Below, in pieces: positions 33,277-42,355 of a DNA stretch of 60,390 bases. Each line of letters begins with the position of its first letter. Position 1 is the first letter of the stretch. Both the position numbers and the translations under genes were made by a program. Source of the DNA: an uncultured Methanobrevibacter sp. (GTDB lineage Archaea > Methanobacteriota > Methanobacteria > Methanobacteriales > Methanobacteriaceae). The notes beneath the pieces are model-generated. The model searched no databases, had not been told where the DNA came from, and saw nothing but the letters and a program-made list of their open reading frames with translations. Location: NCBI RefSeq assembly GCF_900314615.1, contig NZ_OMWA01000028.1, forward strand, positions 1 to 60,390, given 5' to 3'.

Positions 33277-34182
33277 TTATTTATCTATTTCTTGTTCATG
33301 TTCATATTCGAGTCCTATAGGACAGGTATGAACCAGCACATATTTTACTTCCGGAATTTCATTTAAAATATTGTTCTCTACTTTATGTGCAAGTTTATGG
33401 GATTCATTTAAAATCAGATTTCCATCCATTTCTACATGTAAAATAACTGCGGCATAAGATCCTAAATAATCAACTCTAATGTTATGTGCATTTTCAACAT
33501 TAGGTGTGCTTTCTGCAACTTCTTTAATATGTTCTATAAACTCTTCAGATGGAATTTTTCCCATAATGTTATTGATATTTTCTATTAAAATTTCACCGGC
33601 GGTTTTTAAAATCAGAAGACCTATAATAAATCCTACAATCGGATCCAGTATCGGAAATCCTACATTTGAAACAATTACTCCAACTAAAATTGCTATTGAT
33701 GAAAAGATGTCTGTTCTTTGATGTTTCCCGTCAGCAACTATTGCAGGACTTTTGATTTCCTTACCTATTTTTATTATTCTGTCACTAACTGATAAATTTA
33801 TGATTATTCCAACCACTGCCATTATTGCTGCAAAAGTGTTTGGAACAGTGATTTGTCCTGGATTTAAAATATTAATCCAGGCTCCTTCAATAACTTCCCA
33901 TGATATCACTACAAGGAATATTACTATAATTAATCCGCTTATTGCTTCTGCACGCCCATGTCCAAATGGGTGGTCTTTATCTGCAGGTTTCTGGCCGGTG
34001 TAAAATCCTACATATGCAATTATAGATGTTGCAATGTCTGAGAAGGTATGTGCACCTTCAGAGACTAATGCATAACTTCCTGATGCATATCCCACTATAA
34101 TATTTGCTACTGTTAAAAAACAATTTGCTACTAATGCAATTATTAAAGCTTTTTTACCACCTTTCAGGCGAAGTTCATCCAT
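33277..34182 (-). CDS. Cation diffusion facilitator (CDF) family transporter
   Basis: Membrane antiporter exporting divalent metals such as zinc, iron or manganese. About 301 residues: six membrane segments in the first 210, with the metal-site segments EGAHTFSDIATS and DGKHQRTDIFSS (each His-x3-Asp), then a cytosolic domain with CDF features (NAHNIRVDYLGSYAAVILHVE). I prefer ATG 34182, which overlaps the aminotransferase stop by 8 bases; GTG 34191 is an alternative. Translation is probably coupled. The metal cannot be told from sequence. Confidence 0.9.
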   Translation of the reverse strand: MDELRLKGGKKALIIALVANCFLTVANIIVGYASGSYALVSEGAHTFSDIATSIIAYVGFYTGQKPADKDHPFGHGRAEAISGLIIVIFLVVISWEVIEGAWINILNPGQITVPNTFAAIMAVVGIIINLSVSDRIIKIGKEIKSPAIVADGKHQRTDIFSSIAILVGVIVSNVGFPILDPIVGFIIGLLILKTAGEILIENINNIMGKIPSEEFIEHIKEVAESTPNVENAHNIRVDYLGSYAAVILHVEMDGNLILNESHKLAHKVENNILNEIPEVKYVLVHTCPIGLEYEHEQEIDK

Positions 34183-35293
34183 TAACAACACGCTCTTCTA
34201 AAATATCCATTGCTTTTTCTATATTTTCATATGAATTTGCATAAGACATACGTACGTGGCCTTCACCGTTTGATCCAAATGCTGCACCAGGTACGGTTAT
34301 CACTCCTGCTTTTGCAGCTTTAGCAACAAAGTCTTTGTCTTCTATTTTTGGGAATACATAAAATGCACCTTCAGCATTCACTGTTTCGTATCCCATGCCG
34401 TTAAGACGTGAAACAATCAGATCTCTTCTTTTTTCAAATTCATTTACCATTTTTACAGCTTCATCCTGAGGTCCGGTCAATGCTGCATAAGCTCCTCTTT
34501 GTGAGGTTGTACTTGCACATGCGATATTGTACTGGTGTATTTTAAGCAGTTCTTCAGTATAGGCTTCATTTGCGGTAAGATAACCTATTCTAAGACCTGT
34601 CATTGCATAAGTTTTTGAAAATCCATTTAATGTAATGACATTATCACTGTATTTTGCAGGTGAGTAATGTTTTTTGTTGTAAATTATCTTTTCATAGATT
34701 TCATCAGAGATTATTAGGAAATTGTGATCCATTGATAAATCAGCGATTGCTTTGATGTCTTCTTTTTCCATCACTGCACCTGTAGGGTTTGAAGGAGAAT
34801 TTAACATGATGGCTTTTGTGTTTTTAGTTAGTTTTTCAGCAACATCATCTGCTTTTAGTTTGAATTCGTTTTCCATTTTACAGTCTACAGGTATGATATT
34901 TCCTCCTGCCATATTGATGCATGCTTCATAAGATAAGAAACTAGGATCTGGAAGTATTACGTCATCGCCTTTTTCAATAAATGCCTGAGCACACATGAAT
35001 AATGCTTCACTTGCACCAACTGTAACTATAACATTTTCAGGGTTGGTGTTAATTCCATTTTCGTTTTTAAATTTTTTCACGATTTCTTCTCTCAGTTCAA
35101 TATATCCTTTATTTGGAGTGTAATGAGTGTCATTTTCATCAATTGAGTCTTTCATTGCATCCTTGATATGCTGAGGGACATTAAAATCAGGTTCACCAAT
35201 ACCAAGGTTAATGGCATCGGGATTGGTTACTTCAAACATTTTTCTAATCTGTGACAATTCAATTGTTTTTGTTCTTTTTGCTGGATTTATCAT
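34175..35293 (-). CDS. PLP-dependent aminotransferase (aspartate aminotransferase type)
   Basis: Class I/II aminotransferase, 372 residues. Visible are NLGIGEPDFNVPQHI (about 29-43), the NSPSNPTGAV cofactor segment (near 164-173), SDEIYEKI, and NGFSKTYAMTGLRIGY containing the PLP lysine. Probably transfers amino groups between aspartate or a related amino acid and 2-oxoglutarate; exact substrate unknown. It precedes the CDF gene with an 8-base overlap. Confidence 0.9.
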   Translation of the reverse strand: MINPAKRTKTIELSQIRKMFEVTNPDAINLGIGEPDFNVPQHIKDAMKDSIDENDTHYTPNKGYIELREEIVKKFKNENGINTNPENVIVTVGASEALFMCAQAFIEKGDDVILPDPSFLSYEACINMAGGNIIPVDCKMENEFKLKADDVAEKLTKNTKAIMLNSPSNPTGAVMEKEDIKAIADLSMDHNFLIISDEIYEKIIYNKKHYSPAKYSDNVITLNGFSKTYAMTGLRIGYLTANEAYTEELLKIHQYNIACASTTSQRGAYAALTGPQDEAVKMVNEFEKRRDLIVSRLNGMGYETVNAEGAFYVFPKIEDKDFVAKAAKAGVITVPGAAFGSNGEGHVRMSYANSYENIEKAMDILEERVVNG

Positions 35294-35351
35294 AAATTTA
35301 CCTCTTTATTATATTATATATTATTATAGTAAAAATTATTTTTTCTAGTAA

Positions 35352-36899
35352 TTATTTGCAGGAACCGCAATTATAGCATGATGATGTTTCACACCAGGGG
35401 GTTTGTTTTAATGTTTTAAGCCTTCTATGTTCTATTTTTAAGAAATTTTCACTAACTCCTGTGTCTATATTTTTCCAAGGCAGTTCATCATCAATACTGT
35501 AATTTGGAGCCAGTTCCTTCCATTCTTTCATAGTCGGTTTTTTTGCAAGAGACTTTTCAATAATTGCACCGACATCACTATTTCCGCAGGATAATATATA
35601 TTGTATTAATCCATTTTTAGGACTTTCACATTTTATGTTATATCTCTTCATTTCTTTTTTAATCATTCGGGTTTTATTTTTTATATCCTTGTAGTCATAC
35701 TTTTCCCACTGCAGGGGTGTTTGTGGTTTTGGTATTAATGGATTGATGCTGAATTTCACATTTCGGATGCTTGTGTGCATATTGGCAATTTTTTGCATAT
35801 ATTCTATTAATTCATTAATGTCTTCTGTAGTTTCATTAGGTATGCCTATCAGGAAATACAATTTAATTTTGAAACCCAAATCAACTGCATCTTCAATTAC
35901 TGAAAATATTTTTTCATCGGGAATATCCTTATTGATTACTTTTCTCAGTTTTTCAATTGACTCGGGCGCTAGTGTGATAGTTTGAAGCCCGCTTCTTTTC
36001 AGCGATTCCAGTGTTTTTCTGGTTATGGATTCAATTCTAAGTGAAGGTGTTGAAATCTGGAATCCTTTATTTTCAAGTTCTGAGGTAAGCTCCTCCAGTT
36101 GAGCATAATCTGAAACGGCGGCCCCTATTAATGTAATCTTATTTAACCCAGTTTTATTTCTATTTTCAATGGCTATATCAACCAATTTTTTGTAGTCGGT
36201 CTGTCTCATTGGTCGGTATATGTAGCCGGCCATACAGAATCTGCACCCTCTTGTACATCCTCTTGAAACGTTTAGCATAATTGTGTTGTTGAAAACTGTC
36301 TGATAGTTCTCTTCATCACTTCTGCTCACTACCGGCTGTGTGATGTGGTAAGCTTCATTCATATCATCTATGATGTCTATTTTAGTTTTGTTGTTATATT
36401 CTGGAATATATATTCCAGGAATGTCAAGATAATCTTTAAGTTCTTTTTTTGAAGTTAAAAATCTGTCCAATAGGCAATTCAGAGTATTTTCCCCTTCCCC
36501 TATGATGAACAAATCAATATAATCTGATAATGGCATAGGATTTGCAGTTGGACATGGGCCTCCAGCAATGATTAACGGATCTTCGGAGGTTCTCTCTTCT
36601 CTTTTAAGTGGAATGTCTGATTTTTGAAGAATGTCCAATACATTTACGTAATCTTCTTCAAATTGCAGAGTGAAACTTAATATATCAAAGTATTTTGAAG
36701 GAGTGTTTGATTCCAGGGATTTACTGTTTGGATATATAATCCGTTCACACCAGGTGTCTTCACGTTCATTTATCTGATTGTAGAGAATATTGTAACCTAA
36801 TGAAGACATTGCAGTTTGATACACGTTCGGATATGCTAATCCAAAGCGAATATCCACTTGTTTATGATTTTTTATAAAGGTGTTTTTTTCGTAAATCAT
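35352..36899 (-). CDS. Radical SAM protein with B12-binding-like N-terminal domain
   Basis: A 515-residue radical SAM protein. The N-terminal part (1-190) starts IRFGLAYPNVYQTAMSSLGY and contains DILSFTLQFEEDYVN and IAGGPCPTANP, as in families with a cobalamin-binding-like domain. The radical SAM cluster is Cys-x3-Cys-x2-Cys in CTRGCRFCMAGYIYRP (about 214-229). The C-terminus ends in a second Cys cluster (WCETSSCYNCGSCK), likely another FeS site. The substrate is unknown. Transcribed alone; a 439-base AT-rich gap separates it from the surface protein gene. Confidence 0.85.
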   Translation of the reverse strand: MIYEKNTFIKNHKQVDIRFGLAYPNVYQTAMSSLGYNILYNQINEREDTWCERIIYPNSKSLESNTPSKYFDILSFTLQFEEDYVNVLDILQKSDIPLKREERTSEDPLIIAGGPCPTANPMPLSDYIDLFIIGEGENTLNCLLDRFLTSKKELKDYLDIPGIYIPEYNNKTKIDIIDDMNEAYHITQPVVSRSDEENYQTVFNNTIMLNVSRGCTRGCRFCMAGYIYRPMRQTDYKKLVDIAIENRNKTGLNKITLIGAAVSDYAQLEELTSELENKGFQISTPSLRIESITRKTLESLKRSGLQTITLAPESIEKLRKVINKDIPDEKIFSVIEDAVDLGFKIKLYFLIGIPNETTEDINELIEYMQKIANMHTSIRNVKFSINPLIPKPQTPLQWEKYDYKDIKNKTRMIKKEMKRYNIKCESPKNGLIQYILSCGNSDVGAIIEKSLAKKPTMKEWKELAPNYSIDDELPWKNIDTGVSENFLKIEHRRLKTLKQTPWCETSSCYNCGSCK

Positions 36900-37320
36900 G
36901 CAATCACTATTTTTTAGTATTACTCTTCATTTGCATAGAAATTATATTAATTAAATCTAATTTTTTTAAGTTATACAATTTTTTCTTAATTTTTTCTTTA
37001 AAACGTGTAAAATGGATTATTTCTTTTAAAAAAATGTCTAATTTTAAAAATGATTGTTTTATTGGTCAACAAAAATTTTAATTTAGATTTAAGTTATTTA
37101 ATCTTATCATAGTTTATTTCACTATAAATGTTCTTTTATTTCAATTTTATATATGATTTCTATCTTTTTTTGTTAATTTAATCTCTTTTAAGTTGTTTTT
37201 CAATTTTTTAAGTTTTAAAAACATTTAAATAAGATTAAAATATATCTTTATCCACTCATTATGAAATACTATATTTTAGTATAATCATATTTTACTATAA
37301 AATTTTCGTAATGAGAACCA
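36900..37320. other. AT-rich intergenic region before the surface protein gene
   Basis: No gene longer than 15 codons is found. The region has many T-tracts, a possible promoter near 37220-37250 (AAATAAGATTAAAATATATC), and two short dyads near the 3' end (ATACTA/TAGTAT and TTTTA/TAAAA, about 37266-37302) that would lie in the leader of the next gene. Confidence 0.5.
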
Positions 37321-37338
37321 AGAGGTGGAAAAATTTCG

Positions 37339-40269
37339 ATAAAAAATAAAGCATTTATAATTTCTTTGGCGCTCATGTTTTTTGTTGCTTTATCAGCATC
37401 ATGTGCAGCTGAAATTGTGGATGTTTCAAATACAGAAGATTCAAATTTAACTAATGACGATGCGATTGCATTGTCTCAAGAAAAATTAGAAGTTTCTAAC
37501 GAGGATTCTATCTCAGAAACTAATTTAGTTAATTCTCATGATGATAATTTGAAAGATTATCCCGAAGATGAGGTTCTATTGAGTAGCGCCGAATCTTATT
37601 ATGAGGATAATGGGGAACAAATATTAAGTCTTGCATCTGATGATGAGGATGAAAGATTGTCTGCTTCAGAATATGATTCTGTAGTGTCTGTTTCATCAAA
37701 TAATTATCTAAAAGCTACTTCAAATGTATCAACTACTTTATCTGTGGCAAATACCCATTATGATAAATCAGCTACATACTTTAAAGTAACTTTGCAAGAC
37801 AGTACAGGTAAATCTTTAAGCAATCAAAAAGTTTCTTTGAAAGTTAACGGCAAAACTTATTCAGCTACTACCAACAGCAAAGGTATCGCTACTGTTAAAA
37901 CAGCTGCATTGGCTGTAGGAACTTATACTGTAACTGCCAGTTTTGCAGGTAATGGAAATTACAGTGCAAAATCTCTTTCAAAAAGCGTAAAAGTTTTATC
38001 TTCAGTAAGTGGAAATGATTTAACTAAGTATTATGGTTCATCTACTTATTTCAAAGCAACTTTATGGAAAGACAATGATAAATTGGCCAATACTAAAGTA
38101 ACATTTAGCATTGGAGGTAAATCATACACTTTCACTACCAATAGTAAAGGGGTTGCAACTGCAAAAGTAGAACTCAAACCAGGTAAATATACCGTAACCG
38201 TAACCAATCCTGTTTCAAAAGAAAAGTTAAGCAAAACTTTAGTTGTTAAAAAAGATTCAACTAAAATATCAGGTAAATCAAAAGTATATATTCTGCCGTA
38301 TAACTATTATACTTATCAGGTTAATTTAACCACAGCTCATGGCAGTCCGGTTAAAAACGCTAAAGTAACCTTCACATACAACGGTACTTCTGTTACTGCA
38401 AAAACAAACTCAAAAGGGAAAGCATCAACTGTTATTCCTCTTCTTGATAAAGGTACTTACAAAATAACATATAAGTTTAGTGGAAACAGCGGATTATCCG
38501 CTTCATCTTCATCAGGAACATTTATTATTAAATCTGCAGATAATAAATTGTCTGCTTCAGATTTAAAAATGGACTATAAAGATGGATCTAAATTTACTGT
38601 AAAATTTACTGATAATAACAATAAAGCTTTGTCTGGAGAAACAATCAGGTTCATATTAAATGACAAGGAGTACACTGCTAAAACAGATTCCAAAGGTGTT
38701 GCCAAATTAGCAATCGGCAATTTAAAACCAGGTACATATAAAATTAAATATCTGTACTCAACATTGGGGGAAAGTGATTATAATTACGGTTATAAAAATG
38801 TAGTGATTAATAAATTAACTGTTAAACTAAATGCAGGTAATTTAGTTATGAACTATAAAGACGGTTCAGTTTATAAAGCTAGTGTAAAGGATTCATCTGG
38901 TAACCCACTTAAAAATATCAAAGTTAAGTTCAATATAAGTGGAACTGTTTATACTCAAAAGACAGATTCCAAAGGTGTTGCCAAATTAAAAATAACTAAA
39001 GCCGTAGGTACATACACTGTAAAATCTACTGTTTCAAGTTCATATTATAAATCCAATACATTAACTAAAAAGATCACTGTTAACGGAACCAAAATTACTG
39101 CTAAGGACTTATATGTTGCAAATGGTAAAAGAGTTACTTATGCAGTTAAATTAACTGATGCAAATAATAAACCTTTAAAATCAGCATCCGTTAAATTTAC
39201 TGTCGATGGTAAATCTTACACTAAAAAAACCGACTCAACAGGTTCTGCTTCAGTTAGTTTGGGAAAATTATCCAGTGGAAATCATAAAATTTCAGCGGTT
39301 CATGACGGTTCTTCAAAAACAAGAGTTATTCATGTAATCAGTAAAGTTACATTAAAACAGGTAATTTCAGCATCTATATCTGTTAGAAATTATGTTTTAA
39401 GTAATAACAAATTGCCATCAACTGTAACTGTTGGAAATGTTAAAATTACCACTGCTGATTATTTATATTTAGCTTCTAAAGCTATTGTAAATTTAAAATC
39501 AAATAATAAAGCAGATATTGCTCTAAAATCTATTAAATCTCCATCTAAAGCAGGTGCTGCTGCAGATTTAGGCGATTTATCAAATTATCTTGCTGTTGCA
39601 AAAAGTGTTATAAAAACTGCAGATTCTAAAGGACAAATGCCAAACTCCGTAAGTTCAGCTGTAGGAGATATTGGTTATAAAGGTTTGGTCTTTGCATTTG
39701 CACGTGTTGTTGCATTTTATGGCGATAATAACATTATGCCTGCATATGTGACTATTTCAACATTAAGTGATACTAGTTCAACTACCAGTAAACTTAATTC
39801 CAAAAACACAATAAGTAATTTGGCTGCTTATTTGGCTGCTACAACCAATTGTCAAGTGAACAATTCACAAATCAAACAGCTGGTAAATAAGCTGACTAAA
39901 GGACTTACTTCAGAAAAAGCAAAAGCTACAGCAATTTATAATTATGTACGTGATACAATATCTTATAGTTTCTACTATGACACCAAGTATGGTGCTGTAG
40001 GTACATTAAATGCTAAGAAAGGAAACTGTGTAGATCATTCACACTTGCTTGTTGCAATGTTTAGAACAGCAGGTCTAGCTGCCAGATATGCTCATGGTAC
40101 ATGTACTTTTACAAGCGGTACTTATGGCCATGTATGGACTCAAGTATTGATTGGCAATACTTGGACTGTCTGTGATGCTACAAGCGCAAGGAACTCGTTT
40201 GGAAACGTAGTAAATTGGAATGCTAATTCATACAGCCTTAAAGGTTATTATGCAAGTATTGCATTTTAA
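37339..40269 (+). CDS. Secreted adhesin-like protein with pseudomurein-binding repeats and transglutaminase/endoisopeptidase domain
   Basis: Large surface protein, 967 residues from TTG 37366 or 976 from ATA 37339. Signal peptide KNKAFIISLALMFFVALSA; an acidic segment to about 115; six Ig-like repeats of about 75-90 residues (120-660), each with a KTxSKGxA-type strand; two pseudomurein-binding repeats (about 665-800); then a transglutaminase-like domain with Cys888 (GNCVDHSH), His922 (YGHVW) and Asp937 (CDAT). The combination resembles pseudomurein endoisopeptidases (family C71), so it may remodel the host's own wall. AGAGGTGG at 37321-37328 points to a start at 37339, an ATA codon; standard starts would cut the signal peptide. 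Confidence 0.85.
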   Translation: MKNKAFIISLALMFFVALSASCAAEIVDVSNTEDSNLTNDDAIALSQEKLEVSNEDSISETNLVNSHDDNLKDYPEDEVLLSSAESYYEDNGEQILSLASDDEDERLSASEYDSVVSVSSNNYLKATSNVSTTLSVANTHYDKSATYFKVTLQDSTGKSLSNQKVSLKVNGKTYSATTNSKGIATVKTAALAVGTYTVTASFAGNGNYSAKSLSKSVKVLSSVSGNDLTKYYGSSTYFKATLWKDNDKLANTKVTFSIGGKSYTFTTNSKGVATAKVELKPGKYTVTVTNPVSKEKLSKTLVVKKDSTKISGKSKVYILPYNYYTYQVNLTTAHGSPVKNAKVTFTYNGTSVTAKTNSKGKASTVIPLLDKGTYKITYKFSGNSGLSASSSSGTFIIKSADNKLSASDLKMDYKDGSKFTVKFTDNNNKALSGETIRFILNDKEYTAKTDSKGVAKLAIGNLKPGTYKIKYLYSTLGESDYNYGYKNVVINKLTVKLNAGNLVMNYKDGSVYKASVKDSSGNPLKNIKVKFNISGTVYTQKTDSKGVAKLKITKAVGTYTVKSTVSSSYYKSNTLTKKITVNGTKITAKDLYVANGKRVTYAVKLTDANNKPLKSASVKFTVDGKSYTKKTDSTGSASVSLGKLSSGNHKISAVHDGSSKTRVIHVISKVTLKQVISASISVRNYVLSNNKLPSTVTVGNVKITTADYLYLASKAIVNLKSNNKADIALKSIKSPSKAGAAADLGDLSNYLAVAKSVIKTADSKGQMPNSVSSAVGDIGYKGLVFAFARVVAFYGDNNIMPAYVTISTLSDTSSTTSKLNSKNTISNLAAYLAATTNCQVNNSQIKQLVNKLTKGLTSEKAKATAIYNYVRDTISYSFYYDTKYGAVGTLNAKKGNCVDHSHLLVAMFRTAGLAARYAHGTCTFTSGTYGHVWTQVLIGNTWTVCDATSARNSFGNVVNWNANSYSLKGYYASIAF

Positions 40270-40373
40270 TTTACTATTTTTATTTTTTTTATAATTTTTC
40301 TTCTTTTTTTATAGCTAATGTTTTATAATAGTTTCAATATAATTTAACTCAGAAACTAATTTAGGACAATATT

Positions 40374-40832
40374 ATGAATTCTAAGAAATATAATAAGGTG
40401 GCTGTTGGCGGAACTTTTGATAAATTTCATGACGGTCATAAAAAATTATTATCTACTGCTTTCGAAATTGCTGATACGATTGAGATTGGAGTAACTTCTG
40501 ACGCTTTTGGTGGATTAAAAGGAGATATAGATTCTTGTGAGGAGAGAATGAGAAATCTGAAGTCTTTTTTTAAAGATAAATCTAATTTTATAATTGTTCC
40601 ATTGGATGATGCGTATGGAACTACAATTCATGACGAAGATTTTGACGCCATCGTTGTAAGTGAAGAAACTGAGCCTACTGCAGTCAAGATAAACGAAATC
40701 AGAGTTTCTAAAGATATGGATCCTATAGATATTGTTGTAGTTAGTTTTGTTTTGGCTTATGATGGTACTCCTATTTCTTCCACTCGAATTAGAAGTGGTG
40801 AAATTAATCAGAAAGGAGATATTATCAACTAG
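40374..40832 (+). CDS. coaD: Phosphopantetheine adenylyltransferase (archaeal type)
   Basis: Transfers AMP to 4'-phosphopantetheine in coenzyme A synthesis. The 152-residue nucleotidyltransferase has the HxGH-type motif in VAVGGTFDKFHDGHKKLL (about 7-24) and the closing ISSTRIRSGEI segment, both typical of archaeal PPAT. It lies alone between the surface protein and the ferredoxin operon. Confidence 0.93.
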   Translation: MNSKKYNKVAVGGTFDKFHDGHKKLLSTAFEIADTIEIGVTSDAFGGLKGDIDSCEERMRNLKSFFKDKSNFIIVPLDDAYGTTIHDEDFDAIVVSEETEPTAVKINEIRVSKDMDPIDIVVVSFVLAYDGTPISSTRIRSGEINQKGDIIN

Positions 40833-40882
40833 AATCAGAAAAATATCGATATGTTTATAAGTTCAGTTCGATATAATAATTA

Positions 40883-40929
40883 ATAATGTATAATAAATAA
40901 ATGTCATGTTATATTTTTTTATACATTAT
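40883..40929 (+). promoter_or_regulatory. Leader inverted repeat beside the ribosome binding site of the ferredoxin operon
   Basis: ATAATGTATAA (40883-40893) and TTATACATTAT (40919-40929) are exact 11-base complements with a 25-base loop. The second arm abuts GAGGTGG (40930-40936), the ribosome binding site for ATG 40941. A TATA box, TTTATAAG, lies near 40853. Confidence 0.55.
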
Positions 40930-40940
40930 GAGGTGGTTAT

Positions 40941-41132
40941 ATGGCAGTAAAAATAGATTCTAATTTATGCGGACACATTGATAACTGTCCAGTACAGGGT
41001 TTATGTATTAAACTTTGTGAGCAGGGCGCTATCATTGAAGAAAATGGAGACGTCGCTATTGTCCCTGAAAATTGTGATGACTGTGACTTATGTATCCAAA
41101 ATTGTCCAAATCAAGCCATCTCTAAAGCATGA
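40941..41132 (+). CDS. Small ferredoxin-like protein
   Basis: A 63-residue ferredoxin with a canonical C-terminal motif CDDCDLCIQNCP (Cys-x2-Cys-x2-Cys-x3-Cys-Pro) and a variant N-terminal cysteine set (CGHIDNCPVQGLCIKLC), so one or two 4Fe-4S clusters. It precedes the FwdF-type polyferredoxin by 9 bases and shares its transcript. It may be a companion electron carrier of formylmethanofuran dehydrogenase; the specific subunit name is not certain. Confidence 0.85.
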   Translation: MAVKIDSNLCGHIDNCPVQGLCIKLCEQGAIIEENGDVAIVPENCDDCDLCIQNCPNQAISKA

Positions 41133-41141
41133 GGTGGTTAC

Positions 41142-42158
41142 ATGTTTAGTATTGAGAGAACTGGTGAAGAACATCGTAAATTGTCCTATAAAGATGTAAA
41201 TTGTGTTGGTTGCGGGATTTGTGTTGATGTTTGTCCTACAACTTCTTTAAGATTAGGTCCTATTGTACCTATTGCAAGAGGATTAATTGAAATGGATTTG
41301 ATTTCAGTTAATTCAGATTCCTGTGTATTCTGTGGATTATGTTCTGTTGCTTGTCCGTTTGATGCATTGTCTCTAGAAATTGATGATTCTAAAATTAGGG
41401 AGATGGATAATTATCCATTTTGGGAAACTGAATCAAAAGTTGATGATGAAGATTGTATCTATTGCGGCCGTTGTTATTCAGTATGTCCGAGGGATTCCAT
41501 TATTTTTGAAAGGAATCTTCCAGATGCAGTATCTTTAATTAGGGGAGAAATTGAAATAGATAAACAAAAATGTATTTATTGCGGTTTCTGTGCAGACTTA
41601 TGTCCTGCTGAAGCAATACTTATTGAAAATAAACCTACATCAAGTGTGGATTTATTGAATAATTCTATTGAAGTTGATTTTTCCAAATGTGTACAATGCG
41701 GAGTATGTAAAAGAATCTGTCCTCAATCAGCAATTAAACAGATCTGTTCTACTTGTATGTTGAGAGATGAAATTGAAGTTCCTGAAATAACTGGTAATAC
41801 TTTTATTTCTGAGGAATCTTGTGTATATTGTTCATGGTGTTCTGAAATCTGTCCGGTAGATGCAATCGCAATTACTAAACCATTCAAAGGCAAACTTGAG
41901 TTAGTTGAAATTCAAGAAGAAGAAAAAATATGTAAAGGCGATTCATGTCATGCTTGCCAAGATGTATGTCCATGTAATGCAGTTGAAATTGTTGACGGAA
42001 AATCTATCACCAATTTAGACTTCTGTAATTTATGTGGTGCTTGTGTAACTGCATGTCCGCAGAATCTCCGTGTATTAACTCGAGATACCATGAATTTAAC
42101 TAATATTAATTCTGATTCATGGAACGAAATTTTAAATACTATTTTAAGTGGAAAATAG
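41142..42158 (+). CDS. fwdF: Polyferredoxin of formylmethanofuran dehydrogenase type (FwdF)
   Basis: A 338-residue polyferredoxin with eight 4Fe-4S motifs: CVGCGICVDVCP, CVFCGLCSVACP, CIYCGRCYSVCP, CIYCGFCADLCP, CVQCGVCKRICP, CVYCSWCSEICP, the variant CKGDSCHACQDVCP, and CNLCGACVTACP. The count and the start (ERTGEEHRKLSYKDVNCVGCG) match FwdF, the electron wire of tungsten formylmethanofuran dehydrogenase, which reduces CO2 in the first step of methanogenesis. The other fwd genes are not adjacent, so this may be a separate copy or a dispersed operon. Confidence 0.82.
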   Translation: MFSIERTGEEHRKLSYKDVNCVGCGICVDVCPTTSLRLGPIVPIARGLIEMDLISVNSDSCVFCGLCSVACPFDALSLEIDDSKIREMDNYPFWETESKVDDEDCIYCGRCYSVCPRDSIIFERNLPDAVSLIRGEIEIDKQKCIYCGFCADLCPAEAILIENKPTSSVDLLNNSIEVDFSKCVQCGVCKRICPQSAIKQICSTCMLRDEIEVPEITGNTFISEESCVYCSWCSEICPVDAIAITKPFKGKLELVEIQEEEKICKGDSCHACQDVCPCNAVEIVDGKSITNLDFCNLCGACVTACPQNLRVLTRDTMNLTNINSDSWNEILNTILSGK

Positions 42159-42177
42159 AGAGGATATCTCTATTTTC
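42151..42177. terminator. Bidirectional terminator between fwdF and the pilin-like genes
   Basis: GAAAATAGAGA (42151-42161) and TCTCTATTTTC (42167-42177) form an exact 11-bp stem with loop GGATA. The hairpin includes the stop codons of both convergent genes. Confidence 0.75.
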
Positions 42178-42355
42178 AAATTTTATTTATAATATAATCT
42201 CTTTCTGTTTTTAAAAAGCTATGAGTGTTGGTTTGTATTTCTTGACTTATTTTTGATATATAACTTCCGACAAAAAGAACGATAACAATTAATCCTCCAA
42301 TTATCAGGATTAATTCCGCACTTCCTTGTCCTTTGTTATCTATTTTTTTACACAT
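42176..42355 (-). CDS. Class III signal-peptide (pilin-like) protein 2
   Basis: About 59 residues: short basic start, then KGQGSAELILIIGGLIVIVL, the class III signal peptide of archaeal type IV pilin-like proteins, cleaved before the Gln by an EppA-type peptidase. The mature chain is a hydrophobic helix plus about 30 polar residues, probably a minor pilin or surface filament subunit. The ATG at 42355 overlaps the upstream stop by 8 bases; an in-frame TTG at 42370 with AGGA upstream is an alternative. Confidence 0.78.
   Translation of the reverse strand: MCKKIDNKGQGSAELILIIGGLIVIVLFVGSYISKISQEIQTNTHSFLKTERDYIINKI

Noticed and set aside
40833..40882. Palindromic ATCGAT and a repeated TCGATAT near the coaD end as an operator
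   Set aside because: The matches are short and expected by chance in AT-rich DNA; the stronger inverted repeat follows at 40883.
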